NCBI GenBank assembly: GCA_903885795.1
Contig: CAISJV010000092.1
Span: 1-64,000 of the forward strand
Reading direction: 5' to 3'
Length of the DNA stretch: 64,000 bases
Source of the DNA: an uncultured delta proteobacterium
Lineage (GTDB): Bacteria; Desulfobacterota; Syntrophia; Syntrophales; UBA8958
Part shown: positions 17,392 to 25,916 of the stretch, one piece after another
Layout of the letters: each line of letters opens with the position of its first letter
Position numbering within the stretch: the first letter of the stretch is position 1
Notes under the pieces: generated by a model
What the model was told of the DNA's origin: nothing
What the model saw: only the letters and a program-made list of their open reading frames with translations
The model's database searches: none
Program-made: the position numbers and the translations under genes

Positions 17392-17407
17392 CGGTCATTT
17401 ACCCCGC

Positions 17408-17448
17408 TTAATGAATGGTCATGTCAAGGATCTGTTCGTTGAGCGGTC
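17408..17448 (+). repeat. 41-bp direct repeat, copy B
   Basis: Second copy of the repeat at 15543-15583, located 52 bases upstream of the second toxin gene. Confidence 0.85.
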
Positions 17449-17547
17449 ATACATTCCACGGCTGCACTTGCCTGTCAGCAGTGGTTCAAAACTATTCTTA
17501 AAAAAACACTAAGGTTTGTCCGGGCCGGAAGATTACCGGTTGAGATA

Positions 17548-17565
17548 GCCCTGAGCGCTCAGGGC
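17548..17565. repeat. Perfect 18-bp palindrome GCCCTGAGCGCTCAGGGC
   Basis: Lies 26 bases past the end of the DUF932 gene. A related imperfect palindrome (GATAGCCCTGATCG-CTCGGGACTATC) lies about 1.15 kb away at 18703-18728, just upstream of the same gene. It could be part of a terminator or a protein-binding site. Confidence 0.7.
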
Positions 17566-17591
17566 CACCAGAAGTAACCGCGCCTTTTGTG

Positions 17592-18662
17592 CTAATTTAT
17601 CGCAACCATGTCAAATAGCTTCCTGTGCGTATCGGTCATATCGATGTGGTGAGGAATGCTGAGATGGACTGTGCCTATAGACGGCATTGCTGCTGCTTCA
17701 TGGTAGATGACCTCCACGGCTTTCTGCTTTAGGCGGTCGCCGCTTCCGAACATGGCAGACAGAATACGTGATTTATCCGTGTCGTGGTATTGTTCGCCTT
17801 TGGCGTTGCGGGTTCCCCTGGCTTTGTCCGTCCACTCCGTAACGGCGTTGACCATGTTGTATGCGGTGCCGCGTACCTCCGGGAACTGATTGCCGTCATT
17901 GAAATCAAAGCGCTGTAGAACCTCGGCAATGTTCCTGTTTCTGATTGCTGCATTCTGTGTTTCAGGAAGTGCCGGGAACAGTTTATCGAAGATGGCCGTC
18001 GCTGATTCCCGTGTGACCTTGCGCTTGGCAAGAAGCCGCATTTTGTCGCGGAGGCCCTCTGTTGTCCTGATCGAGTTATTCATGAGGGATTTCGCCAGAG
18101 TAAGTTTGCTCTCCGCAGCCTTTGTGTGGCGGACGGCGATTCTTTCCCCTGTTCCTGTGATTGCTGCATTAAGGGTGTTATTGCAGACAACCCGGACGGT
18201 CGTGAGTTTTGCCTGCGCCGATTCAGAGCCATCGTGGGAGGTGGTGAACATCAAATATGCATGATGGTGATCGCCCGGTACGACTTCGTATCCCGCGCTG
18301 GGAAGGTATGCGGCGCAAAATATGGTCTGTCCTCCATTCAGGGCCCCGGCGCTGTCGTAATGGGCCCCTTCCTGCCCGATGAGGGCGTCTACCCAGGCAA
18401 AGGCATCTTCGTTCTGGATGGTTCTGTATTTGTCACCCACGACGCCAAGGAAGGCGTTGTCGATGTCGCGGAAGATTCCCCAGGCGGGGACTTTGCTGCC
18501 GCATCCGTCATAAAGGGATTGCTTCTCTACGGACCAGTCAAGGCCGGCGAGCTTGATTGCTTCTTCCCAGGTGGCAACTCCCTGGATAACTTTGCCAAGT
18601 TTATGCCATGCCGGGATTCCCCGCCCGACAAATACCCGATCACCCCAAATTTCATGTGCCAT
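17592..18662 (-). CDS. DUF932 (phage/plasmid-like TIGR03299) protein
   Basis: 356 residues. The start MAHEIWGDRVFVGRGIPAWH, the VVCNNTLNAAI segment and YNMVNAVTEWTDKARG are hallmarks of the family found on plasmids, phages and ICEs. The biochemical role is unknown. A GGAGATCG site precedes the ATG, and a TTGATC-type promoter lies at 18769-18797. Its presence marks the start of the mobile module that runs to about 31.5 kb. Confidence 0.88.
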   Translation of the reverse strand: MAHEIWGDRVFVGRGIPAWHKLGKVIQGVATWEEAIKLAGLDWSVEKQSLYDGCGSKVPAWGIFRDIDNAFLGVVGDKYRTIQNEDAFAWVDALIGQEGAHYDSAGALNGGQTIFCAAYLPSAGYEVVPGDHHHAYLMFTTSHDGSESAQAKLTTVRVVCNNTLNAAITGTGERIAVRHTKAAESKLTLAKSLMNNSIRTTEGLRDKMRLLAKRKVTRESATAIFDKLFPALPETQNAAIRNRNIAEVLQRFDFNDGNQFPEVRGTAYNMVNAVTEWTDKARGTRNAKGEQYHDTDKSRILSAMFGSGDRLKQKAVEVIYHEAAAMPSIGTVHLSIPHHIDMTDTHRKLFDMVAIN

Positions 18663-18768
18663 GGTTCGATCTCCTTTTTGATGGTGTTCTTCAGTGTGTG
18701 CGAGGATAGCCCTGATCGCTCGGGACTATCTGTTGTTTGGTGGGCGGTTGACGTTGACCGCTCAGGGT

Positions 18769-18797
18769 TAGATTCACAAGCGGACAGCCCGGATCAA
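18769..18797 (-). promoter_or_regulatory. TTGATC-type promoter of the mobile module (upstream of DUF932 gene)
   Basis: Read leftward: TTGATC (18797-18792), 17 bases containing GCTGTC, then AATCTA (18774-18769). Close copies with the same spacing occur upstream of many other genes of this module, for example at 25674-25702. Confidence 0.6.
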
Positions 18798-18824
18798 ATC
18801 GCTCTTTAATGATTCTCTTCCCTT

Positions 18825-21131
18825 TCAGAACATCGAGAACTGGACCCCCACCCGGTTGTTTGATTGTTGAATCATCTGATCGAGATCCGACTGCCTGACT
18901 TCGATGTGGGTAACCTTTTTCTTTCTTTTCCCGATGTACTCGGTAAATTCGACTTTAACGACGATATCGCCGATCTGTTCTACTTCACAGCTCGCTTTAA
19001 TGATTTCAGGTGTGGGCTCTTGTCGTTCTTCCTTCGATATGGTCACCTGTTGAGGCGCCGGCCGCTGAATATCCGTTGCAATCGTCACTTCCACATAAAC
19101 TTCCTTTTTCCGGTATGCTGCCCAGATGTCCTTGATGCTTCGGTTGTCTTCTGATTTCTCAAGGAGCATCTTTGCCAATTCCTTGGCCAGACTATCAGAC
19201 GTATCCGAAAGAGCGGCAAGCCCCTTGTCGCTGAGCTCTCCTTCGATGGCAAGGCTCGTCGTCAGTTTGTCCGCCATGAGCTTCATCAGCCGGGTCTGCA
19301 TAGTTCCAGAGTAGGCCAGAAAGAATACCTTAACCGGCTTTTTCTGGGGAATCCTCCATGACCTTCGGGATGCCTGCCTGAGCGTGTAGGTGCTCATGGG
19401 GATCTGGTAAAAGATGATGGATGGAAAATCCAGCAGGTCCATCCCCACTTCGACCTTCTTGGGATTGGTGATAAGGACGTCCATGCCATTCTTGACCCAG
19501 TTGTCGATGATTTTGGCTCTGCCTTCAGTGTCCCCGGAACGGAGAACCTTCACGCTGATCCGTTCCTCTTCCATCATTCTGACGAGTCTGGGGCTGATAT
19601 CGGTGGTATCTGAATTCTGGATATAGACCAAGACCTTCCTTCTTTCCGCCAGCTCCTGCTTGATGATGGAAATAAGTTCCTGTTCTTTTGGCATCTCTTC
19701 TTCCAAGGGAGGACCATAGGCAACCAGCTCCTTTGTGTGAGGATGACGGACTGTTATCCCCTGATATATCCGCTCCGGGTAGGAAAGGAGGGCATGAAGA
19801 TACGCCCCCATAAGGGAGTTATCCCCCTTGGCCAGTGCCTCTTTCAGGGCATCCTTGAGTGTCGCTTCGAATTCACGGTAATACTCCGCCATCTGCGGAT
19901 GCATGGCCAGTTCGATGACGTCTTCCTCGTAGGGCTGAAGATGCTCCATACAGTCGGACAGCCTCATGAATACCGCATTGGACAAGAGCATTTTGCCAAG
20001 CAGAAGGGGACTTATCCCTGGCTTCTCCTTGACGATTGTTCGCTTCTTGGCCATCGTGGTCGAACCATCCTCTTCACTGACCGTAGTGATCTTTTCCAGG
20101 ACGCCGTAACGCTCGATGAACGCCCTGGGGTTTCCCCACTTGTTCTTGTCCTCGATCATAAGCTGGGGATGTGTGCGGAAAAGCAGATGATAAACATCCG
20201 AGGCATAACCACCGGCAAGGGTGCCGGTCAGACAGAGAACATATTTACAGGCGCAGACCAGAGCGCCGAAAGCATATCCCTGACCAGATTCGTTCTTGAA
20301 CTGGTGGATCTCGTCAACGACCAGGAGATCAAAGAATCCCTTCATCTTTACCTTGATGAACTTGGCCGGGTTGGCCTTTCGATAATTCTTGTTCGTGATG
20401 TCCGGCTGCCAGAGCTGCTCGTTGCAGATAACCGGGACCAGGTGGCGCCGGTCTGTTTCCGGATCATAGCGCCATTTCCAGATGCGGTTGGAACAGGCAT
20501 GACGTTTCTTGTATCTGCCCTGGGTATTTTTTTCAAAGACCGGTATGGGATAACCGTCTTTATCAAGCAATTCCTGGCCGCATTTTGGACAGAAGTGCTT
20601 CTCGTTATTCGTCGCCACCGCAGGTCGCCAGAGGAATCCCGTCTTGGCCCGTTCCCGGCCTATGACGTAAAACTCAAGTCTTGCCGGCCGCGGCTGCCTT
20701 CTCAGGGTCTCCAATTTGGTAATAACGCCTTTCCCGTTGTAGTTATATGCCTTCGCCTCGGGGAGGCTGTCGTTGATTTCAGCGATCCATTTCAGGACCA
20801 GATGGGGCGGGCAGATAACCAGAATTCTTTTGATGCCTCGTTGCTTGTAGAGAACCAGAGCCGCCGCGATAGCCATCAGCGTCTTCCCTGTCCCCATCTC
20901 ACAAACCGTGTAGGGCGCCTTGTTTCCCGACAGCAACGATTTGCAGCAGGCCTTGATGATCTCCGCCTGGGATGGGAAAGGCAGCTTCTTCATGGTGCCG
21001 ATGATCTCTGCCATGGTGCTTTCCTTATCCTTGGCCGGATCATGGATGACCGTCAATTCTGTGGTTACCTTCTCGGCCATGCTTTCCCCGTAATCATTCA
21101 AAAAGTCTTTAAGCGATATTGCTTGTGCCAT
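18825..21131 (-). CDS. SNF2-like superfamily 2 DNA helicase/translocase
   Basis: 768 residues. Walker A CEMGTGKTLMA near residue 83, a four-cysteine zinc knuckle starting CPKCGQELL (about 190), DEIH-type Walker B LLVVDEIHQFKNE, motif III LTGTLAGGY, and helicase-C motifs VEVGMDLLDF and LRQASRRSWRIPQ. It should translocate on double-stranded DNA. It forms an operon-like set with the 204-residue gene (23-base overlap) and the adenine methyltransferase, a trio known from integrative elements; maintenance or protection of element DNA is plausible. Confidence 0.88.
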   Translation of the reverse strand: MAQAISLKDFLNDYGESMAEKVTTELTVIHDPAKDKESTMAEIIGTMKKLPFPSQAEIIKACCKSLLSGNKAPYTVCEMGTGKTLMAIAAALVLYKQRGIKRILVICPPHLVLKWIAEINDSLPEAKAYNYNGKGVITKLETLRRQPRPARLEFYVIGRERAKTGFLWRPAVATNNEKHFCPKCGQELLDKDGYPIPVFEKNTQGRYKKRHACSNRIWKWRYDPETDRRHLVPVICNEQLWQPDITNKNYRKANPAKFIKVKMKGFFDLLVVDEIHQFKNESGQGYAFGALVCACKYVLCLTGTLAGGYASDVYHLLFRTHPQLMIEDKNKWGNPRAFIERYGVLEKITTVSEEDGSTTMAKKRTIVKEKPGISPLLLGKMLLSNAVFMRLSDCMEHLQPYEEDVIELAMHPQMAEYYREFEATLKDALKEALAKGDNSLMGAYLHALLSYPERIYQGITVRHPHTKELVAYGPPLEEEMPKEQELISIIKQELAERRKVLVYIQNSDTTDISPRLVRMMEEERISVKVLRSGDTEGRAKIIDNWVKNGMDVLITNPKKVEVGMDLLDFPSIIFYQIPMSTYTLRQASRRSWRIPQKKPVKVFFLAYSGTMQTRLMKLMADKLTTSLAIEGELSDKGLAALSDTSDSLAKELAKMLLEKSEDNRSIKDIWAAYRKKEVYVEVTIATDIQRPAPQQVTISKEERQEPTPEIIKASCEVEQIGDIVVKVEFTEYIGKRKKKVTHIEVRQSDLDQMIQQSNNRVGVQFSMF

Positions 21132-21723
21132 CGCCGTTTCCTCCTTTCCTGGCCATGCATCGGATAATCTCGGGAACCTTCTTTCTTATTGCCTCGGAAA
21201 TCAGGTCATGCAGTTGTGTCGGATGGTAATCGAACAGATAGCCTTTGAAGTCCCCCGCAAGGGTTTGCAATTCAATAAGCCAGTTGTCTTGCTTTTTGAA
21301 GGTCTTCCAGAGCCAGGAGGTCCAGGAGGAATGCAGGGGGATCTCCGTCTTCTCGTTGAGATGCAGGAAGAAGAGGGTCAGAATATCCCGATCCTCACTC
21401 GTGATCACGAGAAAACGTTTCTGCTTTTCCTCATTGCTTCCGGGAATGGCCAGATTCGGGATGACAACGGCATGAACGAGGCCTGATGGGAGCTTCTTTA
21501 TCTGGACCCTGTAACCCATGTCCGAGCGCTCAAGGTAATGCTCCTCTTTATCCACCTCGATACTGAGGCCGCAGTTCTCAAGAAGATTGGCGACGATCCC
21601 CTTGACCGTTACCTGGTAGCCGCATACGGACATGAAGTAGATGGTTTCCATGTCCTGCGGGTCAATGATCAAGTCGGAACAATGGGCCTGGATGCCCATG
21701 GCGTGAATGTTATAGAGCGTCAT
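21109..21723 (-). CDS. Hypothetical protein between helicase and methyltransferase
   Basis: 204 residues, soluble, no recognised domain; aromatic-rich C-terminal half (TSWLWKTFKKQDNWLIELQT). It overlaps the helicase start by 23 bases, so the two are probably coupled and may act together. Confidence 0.75.
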   Translation of the reverse strand: MTLYNIHAMGIQAHCSDLIIDPQDMETIYFMSVCGYQVTVKGIVANLLENCGLSIEVDKEEHYLERSDMGYRVQIKKLPSGLVHAVVIPNLAIPGSNEEKQKRFLVITSEDRDILTLFFLHLNEKTEIPLHSSWTSWLWKTFKKQDNWLIELQTLAGDFKGYLFDYHPTQLHDLISEAIRKKVPEIIRCMARKGGNGDGTSNIA

Positions 21724-21771
21724 AGATACCTCAACGCCTCCTCGTTATTTTTAAAATGTTATCGTAATTTG

Positions 21772-22851
21772 TTACTGGACGGTGAGCATTTCACCCTGCC
21801 GGTTGAAGGCAAGGATGCTGATTTTGATGAGATCCGTTTCGATGTGCTTCTCACACTTGCCTTCGATTTCCACGATGTGCCGCACTTCTTTTTTCGTGAT
21901 CCCTTTGATGATGAGTGGGTTCTTCCTGTCCTTGTCCCAGACGATACCGTTCATAAGACCACAAGCCAGAATCTGGGCGAGGTGGCCATGTCGCAGGGGC
22001 ATGATGGGTCGGATCTTCTCGGCCATCTTCAGGGGCGTGGTCATGTCCCGGACCTGGTCGAAAAGACCGTAACGCCGGATTTCTTCTTCAAGCTCTTCAG
22101 GATCGATTTCCTTGCTTCGAAACAGAAAGTCCGCCCTGTCAGGCGATAAGGGAATCTCGTAAAGCTGGGGAGGGGTTTCTGGAAGAAACGGAATGGTTGT
22201 TCTGAATCTGCCACAATTCTTTAGATATTCCGCCATGGATTCATCCTTGGCCGGTCGAATCTTCAAGATACCGAGGATGACCAATTGCCTGAAAGCCCGG
22301 TAGGCTTCTTCAGGGAAACGATAGACGCTGATATTCTCAAATCGGTAGGAAAGCATCTTGGCGATCTGGCTGTCCAGTCGTCTATGAGGGATCAGATAGA
22401 CAATTACTCCTTTCTGACGGAGATAGCAGACGCAGTCCCTGAGGAATGTCCTTTCGTACCTTTCGGATTTCTCGATATCGTTGTCACGGATTGCCCAATC
22501 ATAGGGTGGATTCAGCCAGAGCAGGCTGAATGAGCCGTGACTGATCCTTGTGTTCTGGTAATCGGTGATGAGACACTTATCAAGAATTGATTTGGCCTGG
22601 TTGCCCCGTTCAAGATCAATCTCGATTCCATAGGTCTCTGCCTGCCTGCTCCCTTCAGGGCAGATAGGACAGATAGGAGAGAGGATGTTTCCAATCTGTT
22701 TTATGGCCGCCCCCGTGCCGGCACATGGGTCAAGGATGCGGATCATTCCTTCCCTCTGACGTTTCAAATATCGTGCGATGATGGGTATGACTCCATCCGG
22801 GGTAGGGTAGTATCCCATCTTCGCTTGTGCCGCTAAACGCATAAGGTTCAA
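21772..22851 (-). CDS. N6-adenine DNA methyltransferase (DUF6094-like)
   Basis: 359 residues. SAM-binding motif I reads ILDPCAGTGAAIKQIG (about residue 40) and catalytic motif IV is LLWLNPPYDW (about 110), the NPPY form of gamma-type adenine methyltransferases. The start MNLMRLAAQAKMGYYPTPDG is characteristic of the DUF6094 group carried by integrative elements. No restriction enzyme lies beside it, so self-marking or coupling to the helicase is more likely than classical restriction. Confidence 0.88.
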   Translation of the reverse strand: MNLMRLAAQAKMGYYPTPDGVIPIIARYLKRQREGMIRILDPCAGTGAAIKQIGNILSPICPICPEGSRQAETYGIEIDLERGNQAKSILDKCLITDYQNTRISHGSFSLLWLNPPYDWAIRDNDIEKSERYERTFLRDCVCYLRQKGVIVYLIPHRRLDSQIAKMLSYRFENISVYRFPEEAYRAFRQLVILGILKIRPAKDESMAEYLKNCGRFRTTIPFLPETPPQLYEIPLSPDRADFLFRSKEIDPEELEEEIRRYGLFDQVRDMTTPLKMAEKIRPIMPLRHGHLAQILACGLMNGIVWDKDRKNPLIIKGITKKEVRHIVEIEGKCEKHIETDLIKISILAFNRQGEMLTVQ

Positions 22852-22906
22852 TTTCCTTTCTGATGTGATGATCGCCCTGGGGTAAGTAGATCTACGATGT
22901 CCCGAT

Positions 22907-23119
22907 TCAAGTTTCGTACAGCTCCGCTACAGAACGGAACGGTAAAGGTTTATTTCGAGCACGTTCCTTGCGAAGTTTCTCGTTTCGTTTATCCAGTATG
23001 CTCCGTCGGCATGTTCCGAGAGGCAAGTTGTATAAAATATCGCATAGGCAAGACCGGCAAAATCGCATCCGGTAAGGAACTTTCTCCCGTTCACAGCCTT
23101 GACAAATTGATTTTTTCAT
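22907..23119 (-). CDS. Small zinc-ribbon protein
   Basis: 70 residues from ATG 23119, with CQGC near the start and CRSCLC about 15 residues later, a plausible four-cysteine zinc site, then a very basic tail. A GGAAAGG site lies upstream of this ATG; the frame extends to 23152. Function unknown. Confidence 0.6.
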   Translation of the reverse strand: MKKSICQGCEREKVPYRMRFCRSCLCDILYNLPLGTCRRSILDKRNEKLRKERARNKPLPFRSVAELYET

Positions 23120-23216
23120 GTCCTTTCCAATCTTCCTCCGTTTCGCCGACATCTCAGCGTTTGGACTGTCTTAACCCTCCTCCTTGAAGTTATTTTCAAA
23201 GACAGACATCCCGGAT

Positions 23217-23588
23217 TCAATCTTCCTTGTCCTGTTCCTTATCATTGGCGTTGGCAACGCGCTTGCCAGGTTTCTCACGGGCTTCTGTTATTGTTGGATC
23301 GAGAGTCAGCATTTCTATCCACAATCTCTTGACGTTCTTTCCTATTGCCATGGAAAGTTGGGTGGCCTCTGCGGGGGTCTTGGCCTTTGCTTTTTCCATG
23401 CTTTTCCAGAACCGTAGCTGCGCTTCGATGGCGTATCGCGACGCCTTTTTGTCTGCCTTTTTATCTACGGGAATGGCGGTTTGTGGGGCGGGCCTGTTAA
23501 CCTGCCTGGTGCTCTTCGTGGCCTGCTGCGCCCATGAAGGCATACAAATGATGATACAGATGATGATTGCTGCAAATATTCGTTTCAT
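23217..23588 (-). CDS. Exported protein of unknown function
   Basis: 123 residues with a clear signal peptide (MKRIFAAIIICIIICMPSWA, likely cut after AQA or WAQ). The mature part is Lys/Ala-rich and helical. No family is recognised. Located just after an SSB gene in the mobile module. Confidence 0.65.
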   Translation of the reverse strand: MKRIFAAIIICIIICMPSWAQQATKSTRQVNRPAPQTAIPVDKKADKKASRYAIEAQLRFWKSMEKAKAKTPAEATQLSMAIGKNVKRLWIEMLTLDPTITEAREKPGKRVANANDKEQDKED

Positions 23589-23676
23589 GTGTCATCCTTT
23601 GACTTTGAGTGAGTTTGATTGACTTTGAGTAGAAGCCTTCCGCATACCATGGGGTCATCTGAAGGTGGTTGAGAAT

Positions 23677-23711
23677 AAAAAGCCTGACAGATCGGAATCT
23701 ATCAGGCTTTT
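23677..23711. terminator. Bidirectional terminator after ssb
   Basis: AAAAGCCTGA and TCAGGCTTTT arms around a 14-base loop, with A-rich and T-rich flanks. It lies just past the end of the leftward ssb gene. Confidence 0.8.
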
Positions 23712-23737
23712 GTTGACAAATCATACCTAGGTACACC

Positions 23738-24163
23738 TCAAAAAGGAACATCGTCGTCGAGAGATTGGTATGATCCGGCGGGTTCCAGTGGCTGGCTCAC
23801 GCCGTCGTGCCCATTACCTGCGTCGGATTGACCGCCATTTGTTTTGTGTGATAGCAGGTCAACTTCCCGTGCTCTGATCTCGACGACGTTGTGGTTGTTT
23901 CCGTCCTTGTCTGTCCAGGTGCGTTGCTGAAGCTGCCCATGAACGCCGACCTTAGAGCCTTTCTTGCAAAATTGACCGACGATCTCGGCGAGACGCTGAA
24001 AGGTGTTGACGCGAAACCAGTTGGTCTTCTGCTGCTTGTTTCCTTCCTTGTCCTTGTAGTGCTCGTTGACGGCGATATTGAAATTGACTACGCAGACACC
24101 GGCTGGGGTGTACTTGACTTCCGGGTCCTGGCCCAGATTTCCGATGATGGATACGCTATTCAT
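23738..24163 (-). CDS. ssb: Single-stranded DNA-binding protein
   Basis: 141 residues: OB fold (MNSVSIIGNLGQDPEVKYTP through VVEIRAREVDLL) and a flexible tail ending DDDVPF, the acidic tip that recruits replication and repair proteins. It overlaps the small ORF at 24156 by 8 bases. A second SSB (29247-29660) is closely related, so the element carries two. These would coat ssDNA during element transfer or replication. Confidence 0.95.
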   Translation of the reverse strand: MNSVSIIGNLGQDPEVKYTPAGVCVVNFNIAVNEHYKDKEGNKQQKTNWFRVNTFQRLAEIVGQFCKKGSKVGVHGQLQQRTWTDKDGNNHNVVEIRAREVDLLSHKTNGGQSDAGNGHDGVSQPLEPAGSYQSLDDDVPF

Positions 24164-24341
24164 GTTCTTGTTCCTCCTGAGAAATTATTTTGCTATTTGA
24201 CAGCATGGACTTGATTCTTTCTTCCCGGAATCGTCTCTCTGCCTCTCTCGAAATATCTACCCCTTTCCCGATGGAGTTTATAAATGCTTGAAAGATTGGA
24301 TCGACGCGGCTGTGTGACTCAAATGGACTCATGTTATTCAC
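24156..24341 (-). CDS. Small protein upstream of ssb
   Basis: 61 residues (MNNMSPFESHSRVDPIFQAF), charged C-terminus. Its end overlaps the ssb start by 8 bases and a TTGATC-like promoter copy lies inside it. Unknown function; moderate support from position only. Confidence 0.45.
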   Translation of the reverse strand: MNNMSPFESHSRVDPIFQAFINSIGKGVDISREAERRFREERIKSMLSNSKIISQEEQEHE

Positions 24342-24388
24342 CTTCTCCCGCGGGTGCCGTGCGCGGCCCGGAGGTCTTCCTTGACGAT

Positions 24389-24850
24389 CTACGTTTTTCC
24401 CTGTTCCTGATCGGTCTGCTGTCCAGGAGCGGATCCCTGATCCACCTCATGGCTATCGTCGGCCTTCTTTTCGTCGGTCCCATCCTTGCAGTTACCGTTC
24501 TTTTTGCCGTTCAAGGCTTCCTGGACTTTAATGATAAGCTGGTCTTTCAGCTCGTCCAGGGCTGCGAGGTAATCGGTATTGTTTTCGTCGAGGGTTGCTT
24601 TCACGGCGTAGGAAACACAACAGGAATTGAATTTGACACTGATCTTTTTGGATATCATCACGCTTACTTCCTTGATCTTCATTCCTGATGAATTGGGTTC
24701 GCTTTTGATGGAGCCTTTCTTCCAGAATTGACCGGCGATCTCGATGAGACGGCGAAAGGTGTTGACGCGAAGCCAATAAACCAGCTTGTGTATTTCGCCG
24801 TTCTTGATCTTGTTTGCCTTTATGTCTTCGGTGATATTCTCATTTTCCAT
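24389..24850 (-). CDS. Hybrid ORF containing an SSB fragment
   Basis: 153 residues. Residues about 22-50 (KLVYWLRVNTFRRLIEIAGQ, then FWKKGSIKS) match the SSB core KTNWFRVNTFQRLAEIVGQF; the matching DNA (about 24715-24780) is clearly similar to ssb at 23965-24030. The rest (ISKKISVKFNSCCVSYAVKA and a charged tail) is unrelated to SSB. The ORF therefore arose by fusion with an ssb segment. A good ribosome-binding site (GGAGGGA) precedes ATG 24850, so it is probably expressed. Confidence 0.6.
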   Translation of the reverse strand: MENENITEDIKANKIKNGEIHKLVYWLRVNTFRRLIEIAGQFWKKGSIKSEPNSSGMKIKEVSVMISKKISVKFNSCCVSYAVKATLDENNTDYLAALDELKDQLIIKVQEALNGKKNGNCKDGTDEKKADDSHEVDQGSAPGQQTDQEQGKT

Positions 24851-24893
24851 GATGTCCCTCCTGATTTGTGATCGTTTGAATATTGCGTTTTGG

Positions 24894-25151
24894 TTAATCT
24901 TTGGTCTCTTCGTTGTGGCTTTGGCGCTCTACGATAACGGGCGGGATATAGGGCTCTTGCTTTTTGAGGAGATAAATGCGTGACTCCTTTCTCAAGCATT
25001 CAGCGTTGTATCTCTTTTCGCTGTTGATGATTTCGTCAATGAGGTATTGAACTCCGGCGATATTCGTTTCGACAAAGCTGCAGATACCATTTATGACTCC
25101 GTCCAGGATGAATGAGATCCCATCCAGGATTTTTGCGATGCACTTTATTAT
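24894..25151 (-). CDS. Small protein with a non-standard start codon (putative ATA)
   Basis: An 85-codon open frame (IIKCIAKILDGISFILDGVI, later NSEKRYNAECLRKES) has no ATG, GTG or TTG start. A perfect GGAGGTGA ribosome-binding site lies 4-7 bases before two ATA codons at 25151 and 25148. The frame stays open to TAA at 24894 and has a protein-like composition with an amphipathic N-terminus. Either ATA is the start, or the start was lost by mutation. Function unknown. Confidence 0.4.
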   Translation of the reverse strand: MIKCIAKILDGISFILDGVINGICSFVETNIAGVQYLIDEIINSEKRYNAECLRKESRIYLLKKQEPYIPPVIVERQSHNEETKD

Positions 25152-25215
25152 GGAATCACCTCCATTCGCTTTGTATTCGCCTTGTTACAGGCACGATTAC
25201 AACTTTGCAGATTGG

Positions 25216-25653
25216 TTAAGGTGTAATTACCCCGGATTCCCTCATCGAATAGAATGCGCCTTTGCCAACGATCAGGTGATCGAGAACTAAAATGTCGAGA
25301 GTTTTTCCGGTCGTGCTTACTTGCTTGGTCAAATCAATGTCTTGTTGGGACGGAGTACATTCGCCACTCGGGTGATTGTGTGCCAATATGATTGCCGCTG
25401 CGTTGGCCCGGATGGCTTCATGAAAAACATCGGCTATACGGACGACGGCCGTGTTGAGCGTCCCTTTGTAAAGGTCCACTCTCTCTATAATCTGGTTTTG
25501 GGAGTTGAGGCAGAGAATGACAAAGTGCTCTCTCTCGGCTGTTTGCAAGTCGGCGACGTGCTGAAAGGCAATCGCGGCTGAATTTATAGCTGGGGGCGCC
25601 GCCTCCCTTAATTCTTGCGGCACATCCTCTTCTCGAAAAACGATGTACTTCAT
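25216..25653 (-). CDS. RadC-like JAB-domain protein
   Basis: 145 residues. The metal-binding JAMM motif AHNHPSGECTPSQQD sits near residue 95, preceded by RIADVFHEAIRANAAAIILA. This matches the short plasmid/ICE RadC-like proteins, whose activity (possible nuclease or isopeptidase) is not settled. A GGAGGAG ribosome-binding site precedes ATG 25653, and the promoter at 25674-25702 lies just upstream. Confidence 0.88.
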   Translation of the reverse strand: MKYIVFREEDVPQELREAAPPAINSAAIAFQHVADLQTAEREHFVILCLNSQNQIIERVDLYKGTLNTAVVRIADVFHEAIRANAAAIILAHNHPSGECTPSQQDIDLTKQVSTTGKTLDILVLDHLIVGKGAFYSMRESGVITP

Positions 25654-25673
25654 GATTTATCTCCTCCCTGATT

Positions 25674-25702
25674 TAGATTCACAATGGGACAACGAGGATC
25701 AA
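25674..25702 (-). promoter_or_regulatory. TTGATC-type promoter upstream of the RadC-like gene
   Basis: Read leftward: TTGATC (25702-25697), 17 bases, AATCTA (25679-25674). It is identical to the -35 and -10 of the DUF932 gene promoter and lies just upstream of the ribosome-binding site. Confidence 0.6.
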
Positions 25703-25707
25703 ATGTT

Positions 25708-25881
25708 TCAGCCTCTCAATTCGTGCCTGCCATCAATCACAGATTTCCCGATGATGGTAATGTGCTTGCCATCCCTGAACAGGATCGTTCTCCCGGCGTG
25801 CGGGTAATGAGTGACCCATGTCCAGCCCTGCCTCTCGTAATTCCGCAACATCTCCTCCCTGGTCTTTCTCTTTCCTTTCAT
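25708..25881 (-). CDS. Small basic protein of unknown function
   Basis: 57 residues from ATG 25881 (MKGKRKTREEMLRNYERQGW), chosen for a GGAAAGG site; the frame extends to 25965 but that part falls in a strong hairpin. C-terminal beta-rich part RTILFRDGKHITIIGKSVID. Unknown. Confidence 0.5.
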   Translation of the reverse strand: MKGKRKTREEMLRNYERQGWTWVTHYPHAGRTILFRDGKHITIIGKSVIDGRHELRG

Positions 25882-25916
25882 GCTTGATCCTTTCCGGCGC
25901 TTAATGGTTATGAAAA

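Noticed and set aside
19737-21167. Long rightward frame of 476 codons
   Set aside because: It lies antisense to the SNF2-like helicase, whose motifs are unmistakable; the reverse frame has no family and no ribosome-binding site.
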